From: Papiliotrema nemorosa
Taxonomy: Eukaryota > Basidiomycota > Tremellomycetes > Tremellales > Rhynchogastremaceae
Direction of reading: 5' to 3'
Length of the DNA stretch: 64,000 nucleotides
Assembly (NCBI GenBank): GCA_032158125.1
Contig: JASKOT010000004.1
Span: 744,001 to 808,000, forward strand
Positions within the stretch are counted from its first letter, which is position 1; each line of letters starts with the position of its first letter. Positions 1 to 10,923 of the stretch are shown here, piece by piece. A program made the translations under genes and the position numbers. The notes below the pieces were generated by a model. That model was not told the DNA's origin, searched no databases, and worked only from the letters and a program-made list of their open reading frames with translations.

Positions 1-60
1 GATTGGACTTGAGCGCATTCAATTGACCTTTATACTCCGAACTTACACTCCGTACTCGTA

Positions 61-2100
61 ATGAGTAGTGAGCAAGCGGGGCCGTCTCGCGCATCTTTAC
101 AGAGATCCGACGATCATGCCTCTTCTTCGAAGAGCGACAGGCTCAGACCAGTGAGCTTAGACGAAGTCGACTTGAATGAGGAGAGGACAGACCGTGTGCG
201 TCACTTCAAACCTGAGAGCCATCGAGACTGACTATAGGATCTTTCACTGCTCATCTCGCAATATCTCCATACTCGACCTCATCCTAGCCTTGCTCGCGCG
301 TTCGACGAAGAAGTTTTAGGTGTAGGGAGGAACAAGCAGCACTTGGAAGATGCGGACGAGGTCGAACGTGTCATCATAGGTGAGTCTTCGGATGGGTTTA
401 CACACGATACCTGCTAACGCCAAGATGGGGAATGGGGACTGCTCGAAGGTCTCGTTAGCGCTCCTGGCTTACTAAAGCCCTCGAGCCAGAGGGCATTCAT
501 GTATATGGCTTTTCGAACCCAATTCCTGGAACACATTGAGAACCGCAAGTCGCATCATGGCACCGGACCTGTATCTGACGTCTAGGTGAATCCCAGAAGG
601 CCTTCAACTTACTTCAAAAACGACTCAAACCTCTGGAACACTATCAAGCGACCCCGCAAGATTTCCTCAATCTGTGTTACCTCACTTCTGCGGGGACGGT
701 ACATGATGCACCTGGACTTCGCGATTGGAAGGGTGTTGGACCGGAACGTGAAAAGCTAGTCCACATGTGGAGAGAGCTCATCCAGACGGCCTCGACGGAC
801 GGGACTGGGAATGTACCTCCTGGGAGATTAGTCACTCTTATGAGGCAGGCTGCAGCGTGGCAAGTGTCTACGGCGAAGCGGAGGACAAGGCCGTATGTGG
901 TCAAGACGCTTTTAGAGGACTACGCTGTGAGGGTCGTACCGGACACAGAGAGGCTGCGCGTCAAGGGACATGCGGCCAACGTGAAATGTGTAGACTTTAT
1001 GGATGGGGAGTACGCCGTGAGCGGGTCAAGGTGAGGGTGCATCGAGGTCAGGCTGACGATAGCGACTCTACCTTGAGAATCTTCTCAACGGTAGACGGTA
1101 CCATTCGACATGTTTTGACGGGTCATCGATCGAGAATCTGGGACTGCGCTACGTCTGAATCAGGCCGATACCTCCTCAGTGGATCAGGAGACGGTACAGT
1201 CCGGTTATGGACGACGCAAGATGGTCAGCTGGACTGTGTCCTTGACGGTAACGGCGGGGACGTCTATGCCGTTCGATGGAAACCGCACAGCGAGGACCAA
1301 GCCGTCTCGGCCCACTATGATAGGATCCTTCGTGTTTGGGATCTCGAGACTGGCTCATTGCTTCGGACTTTTTCAGGACACGCTCAGAGTACGTTGACCG
1401 TGGCGTATGATCATACGGGCAATCTACTCGCTTCCGGCTCAAAGGACAAGCATGTACGCCTGTGGGATTCGGTCGGTGGGACATGCGTCAAGAGCCTTTC
1501 TGGGTCATTGGGCGAGATCACCTCGGTAGACTTTGATCAGGATGGCAAATACCTCTTGGCTGGGTGCAAAGACAACTCGAATAGGCTCTGGGATCTGAGG
1601 ATGGTGAGTTGATATCACGGCAAAGCTCATCCCAGAATCGGATCCTCTACCGGTACACCGGACACCAAAACACGTCGAAAAACCTCATTCGAGCCGCTTT
1701 CGGGGGATACAATTCGAGCCTGATCATTTCCGGCTCTGAGGATGGAAACGTCTATCTCTGGAACAGAGAACAAACAGCCGCACCAGCCGTACCACGACAG
1801 GAGGGTGTTGCTTCGCCCATTGCTTTTGGTCAATCAGCCATGAGTCGGGCATCCGCATTACGCATCCCTGCCGTCGGGACAGACGATCGTAGCTCCCCAG
1901 CGTATTACCCGCGCAGAGCGCCAAAGACGTCTGTGCCCTCGAGTCACGGTGCTGGAACGAATGTGAGACCGCTGAAAGTCTTGGAAGGTCATGGCGATGG
2001 TGCCGTATTTGACATCAGATGGAAAGAGGGTGAAGTGATGAGTAGCGGCGAGGACGGATCGGTGATTGTTTGGGCAGCTAATGAGGCTGAACAAGAGTGA
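61..2100 (+). CDS. LisH/CTLH-type WD40 repeat protein
   Basis: The product is a WD40 scaffold protein whose partner is unknown. An N-terminal LisH-like stretch (LLISQYLHTRPHPSLARAF) is followed by a CTLH-like segment (KAFNLLQKRLKPLE), a linker, and about seven WD40 repeats with GH and WD dipeptides (for example GHRSRIWDC and DGTVRLW), the last ending DGSVIVW. The start is the ATG at 61. I infer exons 61-195, 238-379, 425-544, 586-1031, 1064-1601 and 1634-2100. The third intron (545-585) has GC-AG ends, and using it restores the conserved ENRESQKAF reading. LisH-CTLH-WD40 order is seen in WDR26/Gid7-like and related families, but the conserved linker does not let me name an orthologue. The upstream promoter is cut by the window edge. 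The family call is firm; the function is open. Confidence 0.85.
545..585 (+). other. GC-AG intron in the LisH-WD40 gene
   Basis: The donor reads C|GCAAGT and the acceptor TCTAG|GT. No GT donor nearby keeps the frame, and without splicing an in-frame TAG is met at the acceptor. Splicing joins AAC C to GT GAA and gives the CTLH helix. Confidence 0.75.
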
Positions 2101-3509
2101 CAAAGTGTCTTGGTAGATGCAATGGATGGGATGGATCGTTACCAGATGGACGGAATCAACCGGAAGCTAGTTCGATTGCATGACGGAGTTTTTACCCTTG
2201 ATGTTATAATTCCCATGCTTACCGGTCGTACCTCCTTCGGAAGCATGGGCGATCTGTTGTAGGGGATGTCACCTAATGCATGCGGGATACCATGCGATGG
2301 GCCAGGTTGTATTATGGAACCCGAGGGCCAAGCCATTTTTGGGCTGGAACGCGTCGCTTTTTTTGGGCGCATCCCCGTTGATATAACACGCGTCGAGGGG
2401 AGAGGGCAGCCCATGTGTGATACAGCACCGAAAAGAGACCTTTTGGATGGGAATGAGATGCACTACTCTCTGCATATCGCATAGACCATCTATTAGTCTG
2501 CTGTTACCACACCTTTTGGGGTGCTCCTTTTTGTTCTTGTTTCCGAGGCGTTGTCGACGAGCACGGGGGTGATTGTTGTTTGAGGAGACACCAGATCGCC
2601 CATTGTTCGAACGATACACGCACACCTCTCCTTGCCCCGTTGACCCATCTTCTATTCTCCTCGACTCGGCATATAGATCTCCTCCATAGACACATAGATC
2701 ATCTCATCGTACATCCTAGACGGACGTTCGCAGGACATTCATTGCGCGCCGATACATAGCTCAAGAACACAATCTACCGCACAACGGCGACTATCCATTC
2801 AACCGTATCACACGACACGGCCGACGCTCAACAATCACAATCCCTATCAGTGACATTTGTAGGATCGCTTGGATCGCTCACCTTTTCGGAGGATCAACAA
2901 CCGTCTCTACTGAAAAAACGAATCAAGTAGATCATCACTCGCTCGCCGGTGGTCGAAACGCTTCCTTTCAACCCGCAATCTACCTCATCTACCTCCTTGA
3001 CCGTCCATTAGACACCACCTCGCCTTCTCTTCTCGTGCAGGGGAGCACTTTCGACACTGGGTCCCTTGTTCATCCCGTTTCGGAGGTTGGAAACGCTCAA
3101 ACCCCCTCTTTGCCCTTCCCGTTACGCGCTATCTGCCGCCTTGGCTGTCTAGCGTCGCTCGGACACCTCGCATCAGTGGGTCCAGGGGAAGCATCTCTCT
3201 TGATCCTTTGTCGATAAGCAAGGTTGCACCAGGTGAGTTGCTCTTTGTTTTCATCTTGGCTCGCAAAGACGTCCACCCTCACCCTCTTGTCATTCAAGTT
3301 TCATCTGGTCGCTGGTCTAGATACGAGGCGGAACCCACTGGCCACGCCGTTGTCAAACCCGAACACCTCTCGCCTCCTCCGTCTCTTGCTCGTGCGACAA
3401 CAATATCACACCCTTCTTCCTTGACATTTCTGTCTCAAACCATCCTTCGACTACAAACGACTGACGCTCTAGTTCTTCCAACTCATTATCGACTTCAACC
3501 GGGCGCATC
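2101..3509. other. Intergenic region and long 5' leader of the LIM gene
   Basis: No convincing protein gene or tRNA was seen in these 1.4 kb. The right part is pyrimidine-rich and probably is the LIM-gene promoter and leader. A good GTGAGT donor at 3233 and a CTGAC...TAG acceptor ending at 3472 suggest a roughly 240-nt intron in the 5' UTR. The short ORFs here show no domain. Confidence 0.4.
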
Positions 3510-5630
3510 ATGTCGACGTTGACACGCAATTTTGGAGGTATGGAGCGTGCATCGGTCGCTTTACCTAGCGTCAAATGTACCTCGTGCTCCGACTCTATTC
3601 CCCTCTCATCACTCGGTGAACATATCTGTCGGCCTGCCTCCCGGTCCACCCAGAATCGATCCATTCCCCGACCTTCACAAATCGCCATTCCGACGCCTAG
3701 CGCCGCATCGTCCGCTGGGTCCTGGCGCGGTCCTTCTTCACTCGATCGAGCCCCACCTCGACCTGCCTTTGCTGGACCTTCTTCCGTCAGATCATCACCC
3801 GGGTCAGGCAGCCTCATGTTACCTGATGTTGGATCCGGCCATTCATCTCCCGTGGAACGTCTGTCTCCACATACGGGATCATCACCGTCCCCTCGCACTC
3901 CTTCACCCACCAACCCATTCTTTCCCTCTCTGCCGATGGACAACAAAGGAGCATTGGACTTGGGCTTGGGATTGACCGTCTCTTCGAGACCAGAAGGGCC
4001 GTTTCCAACCGATGCGCCGTTACCTGCAGGTGTATCCGACTTGTCTGGCTTGGCAACCAACACGGGGGCAGGGATGGCGGGGGTTGGACGAAGAGCTTTC
4101 CAAGCGGCGGCATGGGGCGTGACGGCTGGAATATCAATGGCCAACTCGGTCCGAAATCGACCGGCTGAGCCTGCTCCAACCGCTAGAGCACCATGGCAAC
4201 AACCCTCCGCCCCTGTATCGGCACCTATGACACAACGGTCGAGAAGTGGAGCAGACGTCAGGCCACCGCCTGTCGAGACATCCGCGCCCATACCGCAACG
4301 ATCGGCTTCCGCCATGGATCGCCCTATAGAACCGGTCTCCGCACCTCCTCGTTCCACCTCTGCCATGGCCAAACACAACCCTACACACCAGTCTAGACCT
4401 TCTGTCGCTTCGAGAACCAGCAGTCGATCAAGCTACGAGGGTGGAGACGGTATTGCCCAACTGCTCAAAGCTCGCCAACCGGAAAAGAAAAACTCCAACG
4501 AGAGGGCATTTTTCGATCGATACAAGGAGGTCCAGCGGAGCAACTCGAAGAGCAGCGATGGGACATCAAGATTGATGCCTGAGGCTCGTGAAGCTCTGGA
4601 AATTGTGACCAGCCCTCAACAGACGATACTCAGTCTCGAAGAGGATGAAGAGGGATCAGCGCTGCCTTGGGCCACACCAGCGTTGGAGGCATCTCCGCGA
4701 ATTAAACCGATCGAATTTGCTGAACGAAAACATCATCGGCAGCCGACCGCGGAAAGTGGGTCGAGTGGATCGTCTAGTCGTTCTGGGGCCGAACACATCG
4801 TGACCCCGAGTCAGAGCCTCGAGGGGATTCCTGTTCGAAAGGAGTCTTACACCCGACCGCTCAAGCAGATTCACGAGTCGGATGAGGAGAATGAGCGGGT
4901 CACTTTTGGCATGCCCCGAAGCGAATCCACCTCTACCATTGCAACAAAATCCACCCATCTCCAAGCTCATTCTCATTCTCGGAGTCGGACAGCTCCCGTC
5001 CGAAAGATCAAAAACTGCGCCAAATGCGGAGAAACAGTCGGCGGCGCGCGTAAATTCGTCGAGCGAGACGGCGTCGTCCTCTGCGAAGCCGACTGGAAGA
5101 AGATGTATCTACCTTCTTGTCGACGGTGCAACAAGTTGATTGAGACCAAGATGGTCTCGGCGGATGATGGGCAGCTGAGAGGCAAGTGGCACTCGGCTTG
5201 TTTCACATGTACGAGGTGTGAACAACCCTTTGAAAATGGGGATTTCTATGTGCACGCCGGAAGACCTTGGTGTCAGTATCACTATGCCCAGGAGACGTGA
5301 GTGACTTGCTTCTGCCTGACGAGGTGACAACGAGACGAGGCTGATGATAGTGGGACATTGTGCGCCGCGTCCAGCTGCAGAAGACCGATCGAGGGGGCAT
5401 GTATCTTGACTCAAGGTGCCAATCCACAACGATACCACCCCGGTCATCTCAAGTGCGATCACGAAGGATGCAGAGACTCCATGGAAGAGTACTATGATGT
5501 TGCCGGTCAACGAGTCTGCGAGCGACATCTTCGTGTTGCGACGTCTCGTCTGGGCGATAGGGAGAGGAGGGATCTACGTGCAGAGAAGAGAAAGACGAGG
5601 TTGGTGGATCTGCCCAAGGGTGGGTTCTAG
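3510..5630 (+). CDS. LIM-domain protein, paxillin (Pxl1)-like
   Basis: This is probably a cytoskeletal or Rho-pathway adaptor acting at the cell cortex or division site. The protein has 688 residues. About the first 500 are low complexity and rich in Ser and Pro. A short CxxC...HxC pair lies near the N terminus (CTSCSDSI, about residue 24). The C-terminal part holds LIM zinc fingers: CAKCGETVGG, then CRRCNKL...WHSACFTCTRC, then a final C/H-rich module (GHLKCDHEGC) ending with RVCERH. One intron (5297-5350) splits the LIM region: exon 1 ends GAG AC and exon 2 resumes at 5351. Fungal paxillin-like proteins share the layout of a disordered N terminus with C-terminal LIM domains, but other fungal LIM proteins (Rga- or Lrg-type) also carry RhoGAP domains, which are absent here. 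LIM is certain; Pxl1 is inferred. Confidence 0.85.
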
Positions 5631-5775
5631 TTAGCAAGCAAACGAGGCGGAGATGATCGTGGACACTGCTTTGAATCATGGACATTTGAAAGATTGGTTG
5701 TACAGTATATTGTCATGGACAATCATAGAATACCTAGCATATTGCATGGATACATTGCGTCTTTCCGACCTTGGG

Positions 5776-8160
5776 CTAAAAGACAAACTGCTCGACTCTC
5801 CATTTACCTACCGCCTCGTCGGGTAATCCACCAGGCGTCTCTGTCTTTCTCCCCTTGGATCCCTTTTGTCTCGCTTCCCTCTCTTCTCTCTTCTTTGCTT
5901 CTCGTCGAGAAAGGGTGAGGACAGCTTCGACGGGTGCTCTGAGACGTCGATACGATTCTTGCATAGCGAGCAAGGGAGTGAGAGAGTCTTGCAGGGACTG
6001 TAATGGGTCGAAAGATGGTGGATGGGAGAGGAACAACGGGAGGTGCGAGTCGAGCAAAGCGGAAGCGTACGCGATGATCTGGAGTCAGCGTAAGCCTGGA
6101 GCTTACACATACCGCTTCAAGACTGGGCAATTCCTCAAACGACACTACAACCTGCGCAGAGGCCTTTTTGATGTTTTTGGCATCTTTTTGTTTCTTGTCA
6201 TCAGACCATCCGGCCAGTCCTTCTCCCTTTCGCTCGACATGACCCTCGAGCCATTTGGCATATGCAATCAACATCTCTGTGGCTTCTTCAACGGTCAAGC
6301 TGGACCGCAAGGCCGCTCGGTAATCTGGTGCAGGTGTTGGCAGAGTGAGGGTATCGTGTAACACCGACTCGACCGAAGGCGAGTCGACAAGGTGTATAGC
6401 CTTCTTCACAAAACCGACCGTGGCCGACGACGGAATTGTAGGGATCGTCTTCACCGCCTTGGAAGCGTTGACCTGCATGTGAGTTGTTACCAGGTGAATG
6501 TCAAGTCGACTCACCCAATCACCGAGCTTGATCAGAGCAGACAAAACTCCACCGGGATACATGTCATCGTGGACCCATTGCTTCTCCAACAGCAGGCTGA
6601 CTACTTCCTTGGCGTACGTTCCGCTCACTTCGCCCTCTTTGAATGCCGCTCCAAAGATAGCAGTCAGGATGCCCTTGGCTTGATTCTCCGGCATGGCGTT
6701 GTCCAAACTCAACGAGTGGGTCTGAACCCATCCTTCGACGACCTTCAACGCGTTACCCGATGAGATTCCCCCCTTGAGAGACGCGATAAATTTGTCGAAA
6801 GGCGAATTGTTGTTTCCTCCTTGAGACAAATGGAAGAACCGAGCAGTCTCCACTTGACTTCCGAGCAGAATGTTCATTCCGATCCCCTTGGTCGGGAGCG
6901 AGATTTCCAATGTATATACGGTCGTCCGAGTTGCCTCCTCATTCTTGTAAGACACACCCACGGCAACGACGTGAGGGGCCTGGGTAGAAAGCAACGACAG
7001 ACTGATGATTGTAGCTTGAGCGGAAGGGGCGAGAGACATGAGCGAATGCGAAGCAACAACAGCAGGGACGCCTGATGAGACGGATGCGAGGACTAGGGTG
7101 GGTTCCGGTTCAGAGATGGCAAGGAGGGAGACGGGCCGACCCGAGGTAGGGAGAGTAAGGGGAGGCGCAGATAGTGGGTGTAAAAGGATGGGTGATGGAT
7201 CCGCCTTGTCGGTGAGATTGCGGACCGAGCGGGAGACGATTCCCTGCCGGCGGTCTATACATGAGACAGGCTTCTGGGTTCCCGCTGAGTGAGCTCACGG
7301 GTTGTAGTCGCGGTAATGGTACCGTCTTCAGAGATATCTCCCATGGCGAGCTCTGCCTTTCCGGGAATCTTTCCTTGTTTCACAATCTGCCCAGAGATCT
7401 CCCTCGGTCCACCAACATCAATCTCCACAATGTTTGTCTCCCCGTTCTTCGCTACGAGGGCGATTCTGACCTTGTCTCCGTTGGTCGAGAGCACCCTCGA
7501 AGCGACGACTTCGATAAGAGATGACGAAGGTACCGAGATGGGACGAGTGTGCAGAGCGCTATCGAGGGCAGTGAGATGACCATCCTGATGCACTGCCAAG
7601 ATTAGAGCTCGATGATGAGGTATATGATGTATCGCCTGAACGACATGATCCAGCTACTCGTAAGCTATGCTCAAAGAAGGGCACTAACGGTAATGGCCAT
7701 TTTTGACCCTTCTTCCCCTTTCCAAACCCAGACCACCCTCCCTTGCTCTTCTTTCTTGACCTTCTCACCTTCGAGCACTCCCACAGCGGTATACCTCTCC
7801 CCATGTGATGTCTCGCCTGTAGATTCGGAATCGGCTTTTTGTTTGCCTGAACTTTTGGACGAACCAATTCTCGCGGGAGGGTAGAACGATATTGGCGCGG
7901 TGCTGAAGATCGTCGAAGGAGGGACAGTGAGCGATGTGATAGCTCCCAGAGAAGCCAACTGTCAATCAGCTTCGTATCCACCGAGATGTGAATCAGCAAC
8001 TCACATCATAACTCCAGATACCATCCCCTCGAACAGCAGCTACCGCCAGTCCGTCTTCTTTCCCTTGCACGGGGCTCAGTGTCACATGCGGCCTCTTGGA
8101 GGATGACGCATGAGAAGACGAGAAACTCGCCAGGGAGCTGGGCGAGGATATGGAGGCCAT
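5776..8160 (-). CDS. NOL11/Utp8-like nucleolar protein (putative)
   Basis: This is a likely small-subunit processome (t-UTP) component acting in rRNA transcription and 18S processing in the nucleolus. The N-terminal half has beta-propeller-like strands (for example AVHQDGHLTALDS, SLLAISEPEP, PHVVAVGVSY). The C-terminal half is helical and contains ALLDSHLPLFL...LRAPVEAVLTL, which resembles the C-terminal helical region of NOL11 (a LLDAHF-type motif followed by an Leu-rich pair), and it ends with an aromatic tail after a Lys/Arg-rich stretch. I infer six exons. The start is the ATG at 8160 (MASISSPSS); introns begin after SYD, ITV, TTT, LGDWV and SLEA. It is followed by TOM40 on the same strand, about 300 bp upstream of this start. 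The assignment rests on remembered family features, not a search. An unrelated propeller protein is the alternative. Confidence 0.6.
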
Positions 8161-8459
8161 AGTAGATTGCTTGAATGGGTCAGAGGTCGAAACACAAGTG
8201 ATCGAGGGATGCACGAAATCTTGCGGAAATCTTGGGACATGGCCTTTACGTAATTTCTGCAACTCTGAGAGACATTATTTTTGTGATACAGAGAGGTTCT
8301 CCCTTTTCGTATGCATCGTGCCATATGAAAGCCTAATACAGGTGAAGGTGCTACTACCATTGATCAACTCCCCGCTCGTCCGCTCATCATCCCATATCAA
8401 CCGCTTCCTCTCGCATCCGCGCCGTCTTACCCTCCTTCTAGCTCAACCCGCGTCTGCAC

Positions 8460-9744
8460 TTAGGCAACAGGCTGCAACATGCCCGCGGCGATCATCTCCT
8501 CCTGAGTCATGGTAGACGACTCGATCATGAAACCGACACCAAACTTGGAAGCGTTCTACATGTCAGCACTAGATCCATGCACTAAATAGTCACCCACCTT
8601 GGCATGGTCAATCTCTCCCGAAACGAGGAATGCGAAAAGGGGAGTGAACCGTTGCTCGAGCAGCATGCCAACCTTCCAGTTGGAGTCAACCTGTGCTCTC
8701 ACAGTTGCCAGCCTAAAGTCGTACTTTGCTCCCAATGTCGTCAGAGCCTCTCGCTTTGCTGGACCCATCATGGAAGCAGGTTGGAAGATGGTCTGGAAGT
8801 CGAGAGCCACGTCGACCTTGTCTGATAGACGGTGGTAGTATGTCCCCTGGACGTTGCCCGATGGTTGCAATTGAGCAGTGGCGATCCAGCTAGGGCTGAA
8901 GGGGATCGATGCGGGGGGTTGACCCGGTTGTTGAGGGGTAAGGGCAGCGAGGGGGTCGGGGAGAGAGGTGAGTTTGGCGACGTAAGATGTGGAAGTCTCC
9001 AAAATCTGGGGTTGAGGGTGCTGGATGATGGTCTCGAAACCGAGGGACAATCGAGGGGAGAAGGAGTGAAGGAGGGAGACAAAGTGGATTCCAGTGGCGT
9101 CGAGGAGCCCTGGGTTGATGGATTTGAGGGAGAGGGCGTAGTGTGGGCCGAGATGGTCGTGCTCGATCTGGACCATAGACTGTCCAGGTTTGCTATACAG
9201 CTAATCTTTAGCTATAATATACACCACGAGTCGTTGTCAACTGACCTGGCCTTGAATCTTGGTCACATCGGCGGCAGACCAAGTTTGGTTTGCTCGCATA
9301 GTCACAGCTCCCTGTCCATCGATACCTCCCTGTAACAGCGTCTGAGCATTGGCAAAGACTGCTCCAAAGTTATAGCTTGCAGGCCGGCTGGACGATCCGA
9401 GGGAGAAAGAGTGAGTGAGGTGGAACAATGGGTTTGCCGAGATGGATTTGGAGATATCGGCTTTGGCACCGTCAAATGTCCAATTGGCCAAGTGGACCTC
9501 TAATCATTAGACATACACCCCATGATAGCGACAGAAACCCACGAGAGACCTCTCTGGAGATATTCTCTACTGTTCCGGGTTGAATCAACCCCATGCTCTC
9601 TTTCCATCCGTGGAATCGGTTGTAAGAGTTGTAAACGGGTCCAGCGACGGGGTGGAACAGACTAGCCACGGCATCGAGGTACGGAGTGAATGCCGAAGGT
9701 GCGGAAGGCTTCTCTGAGCCTGTTGATGTGGGTGCGTAGGCCAT
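8460..9744 (-). CDS. TOM40: Tom40, outer mitochondrial membrane import channel
   Basis: Tom40 is the beta-barrel pore of the TOM complex through which nearly all nuclear-encoded mitochondrial precursors pass. The translation starts MAYAPTSTGS and has the conserved N-terminal helix region (VYNSYNRFHGWKESMGL), then VHLANWTFDGAKADISK, which matches the family's conserved entry to the barrel, alternating strands, and a last strand FGVGFMIE followed by the tail EEMIAAGMLQPVA. I infer five exons. The start ATG is at 9744 and the stop TAA at 8460-8462. A 212-bp divergent promoter is shared with the plus-strand gene at 9957. Size and order fit fungal Tom40; no defect was seen. Confidence 0.93.
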
Positions 9745-9956
9745 CTTTGGACGTGTTCTCCACTGGTATTGTGGTCGATGGAAAAGTCTGGTAAGCCGAG
9801 CACACAACAGATGGAAGGAAATCGTCACTCTGCCTGCAAAGGATTTGGCGGAATTAGTGGCAATGTGGCACTTGACACGGACATCAAACACATCTCCGCC
9901 CCCCCAGACACTCATCAGTTGTAACATATTTCTACCGGGGGTCCAGTCTATGCACC

Positions 9957-10763
9957 ATGACCCACCCGGCACCGGAATCACTCGCTCTATCAGCATCAAT
10001 CTTTACATCTTCTATCGATTCTTGGATCCCCGCTAAATTCGGTCCGAAACAGTCCGACGTAGAGAGAAATGCTCAGTTTGATAAACGTCTCCGGGACGCG
10101 GCCATTCAAGGCGATCATGAAAAGCTGGGTGCTGGACATCCCGATATAGGAGTGTACAAACCCAAGGGACCTTCTCTGGTATCTCTCGAGAAGAAGCTGG
10201 GCAAGGTAGAAAGGGGAGGTGGAAAGGTTGAAAAGGAAACGTTGTCCAAAGTGGAGGTGGATTCCGACCAGGAGGAAGAATCCAGGTCGAGGAGCGTTTC
10301 TTCAGTCAAGAAACGGTCGAATGGGGTTCACGATCTCTTACTCGGGAAGAAAAAGGCGAAATCAAAGGTACAACTCGGTGCTCCTCCTCTACTCAACCTC
10401 ACTCCGAACCCTTCGTCTTGGTCTATCGAAACGTCCACGTCTGGCGCGAACCCGACAGAGGAAGTGCGGACCCCACTCACTGCTGCGACATCGTCACCTG
10501 GCGGATCAGGAGAGTTTCCTTTTGCCGGTCCTGTCGCGTTAGATTCGCCTCAGGCTCAACGTGTGTTGGATGAAAAGCTATTCCGGAAGCGTCTGCGGGA
10601 AGAGGAAGACGAAGAGGATATCTCGAGAAGCGCCTCGGTGGAAGTGGACATTGGAGTAGACGCTTCACAGAATGGTAGTAGTCAGGGATTGAGCAAATCG
10701 GCAAAGAGGCGAGAAGCGAGGAAAAAGGCCAAATTGGCCAAGAGTGCTCAGTCAACCTCATGA
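9957..10763 (+). CDS. Unknown basic, probably nuclear/nucleolar protein
   Basis: This is a single-exon gene of 268 residues that I do not recognise. The N terminus contains SWIPAKFGPK and a charged helix (ERNAQFDKRLRDAA). The middle is disordered, with a KKRSNGVHDLLLGKKKAK patch. Near the C terminus there is a charged helix (KLFRKRLREEEDEED) and a final KSAKRREARKKAKLAK tail, which looks like a nuclear or nucleolar localisation signal. It is divergently transcribed from TOM40 and converges on the coiled-coil gene. Codon use and Ser/Lys/Glu-rich composition fit a real fungal gene. No enzymatic motif was seen. A small fungal-specific ribosome-biogenesis factor is a possible role, but this is a guess from composition. 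Confidence 0.7.
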   Translation: MTHPAPESLALSASIFTSSIDSWIPAKFGPKQSDVERNAQFDKRLRDAAIQGDHEKLGAGHPDIGVYKPKGPSLVSLEKKLGKVERGGGKVEKETLSKVEVDSDQEEESRSRSVSSVKKRSNGVHDLLLGKKKAKSKVQLGAPPLLNLTPNPSSWSIETSTSGANPTEEVRTPLTAATSSPGGSGEFPFAGPVALDSPQAQRVLDEKLFRKRLREEEDEEDISRSASVEVDIGVDASQNGSSQGLSKSAKRREARKKAKLAKSAQSTS

Positions 10764-10923
10764 TACGACCCGACATCTTCAACACCTCGATCACGAAATG
10801 ACGCATCCAGACGATCTCGACGACTTTTACGACCAATCAGACTCGACGAATTATGCTAGCAATACAATGCATCAGATTGACAAGAGATACACTTTGATAC
10901 AAGATACAACCCTGATGCCTGAT

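Noticed and set aside
3353..4378. 341-aa minus-strand ORF opposite the LIM gene
   Set aside because: It is the antisense shadow of a Ser/Pro-rich coding exon, with Gly/Asp/Glu-biased composition and no domain.
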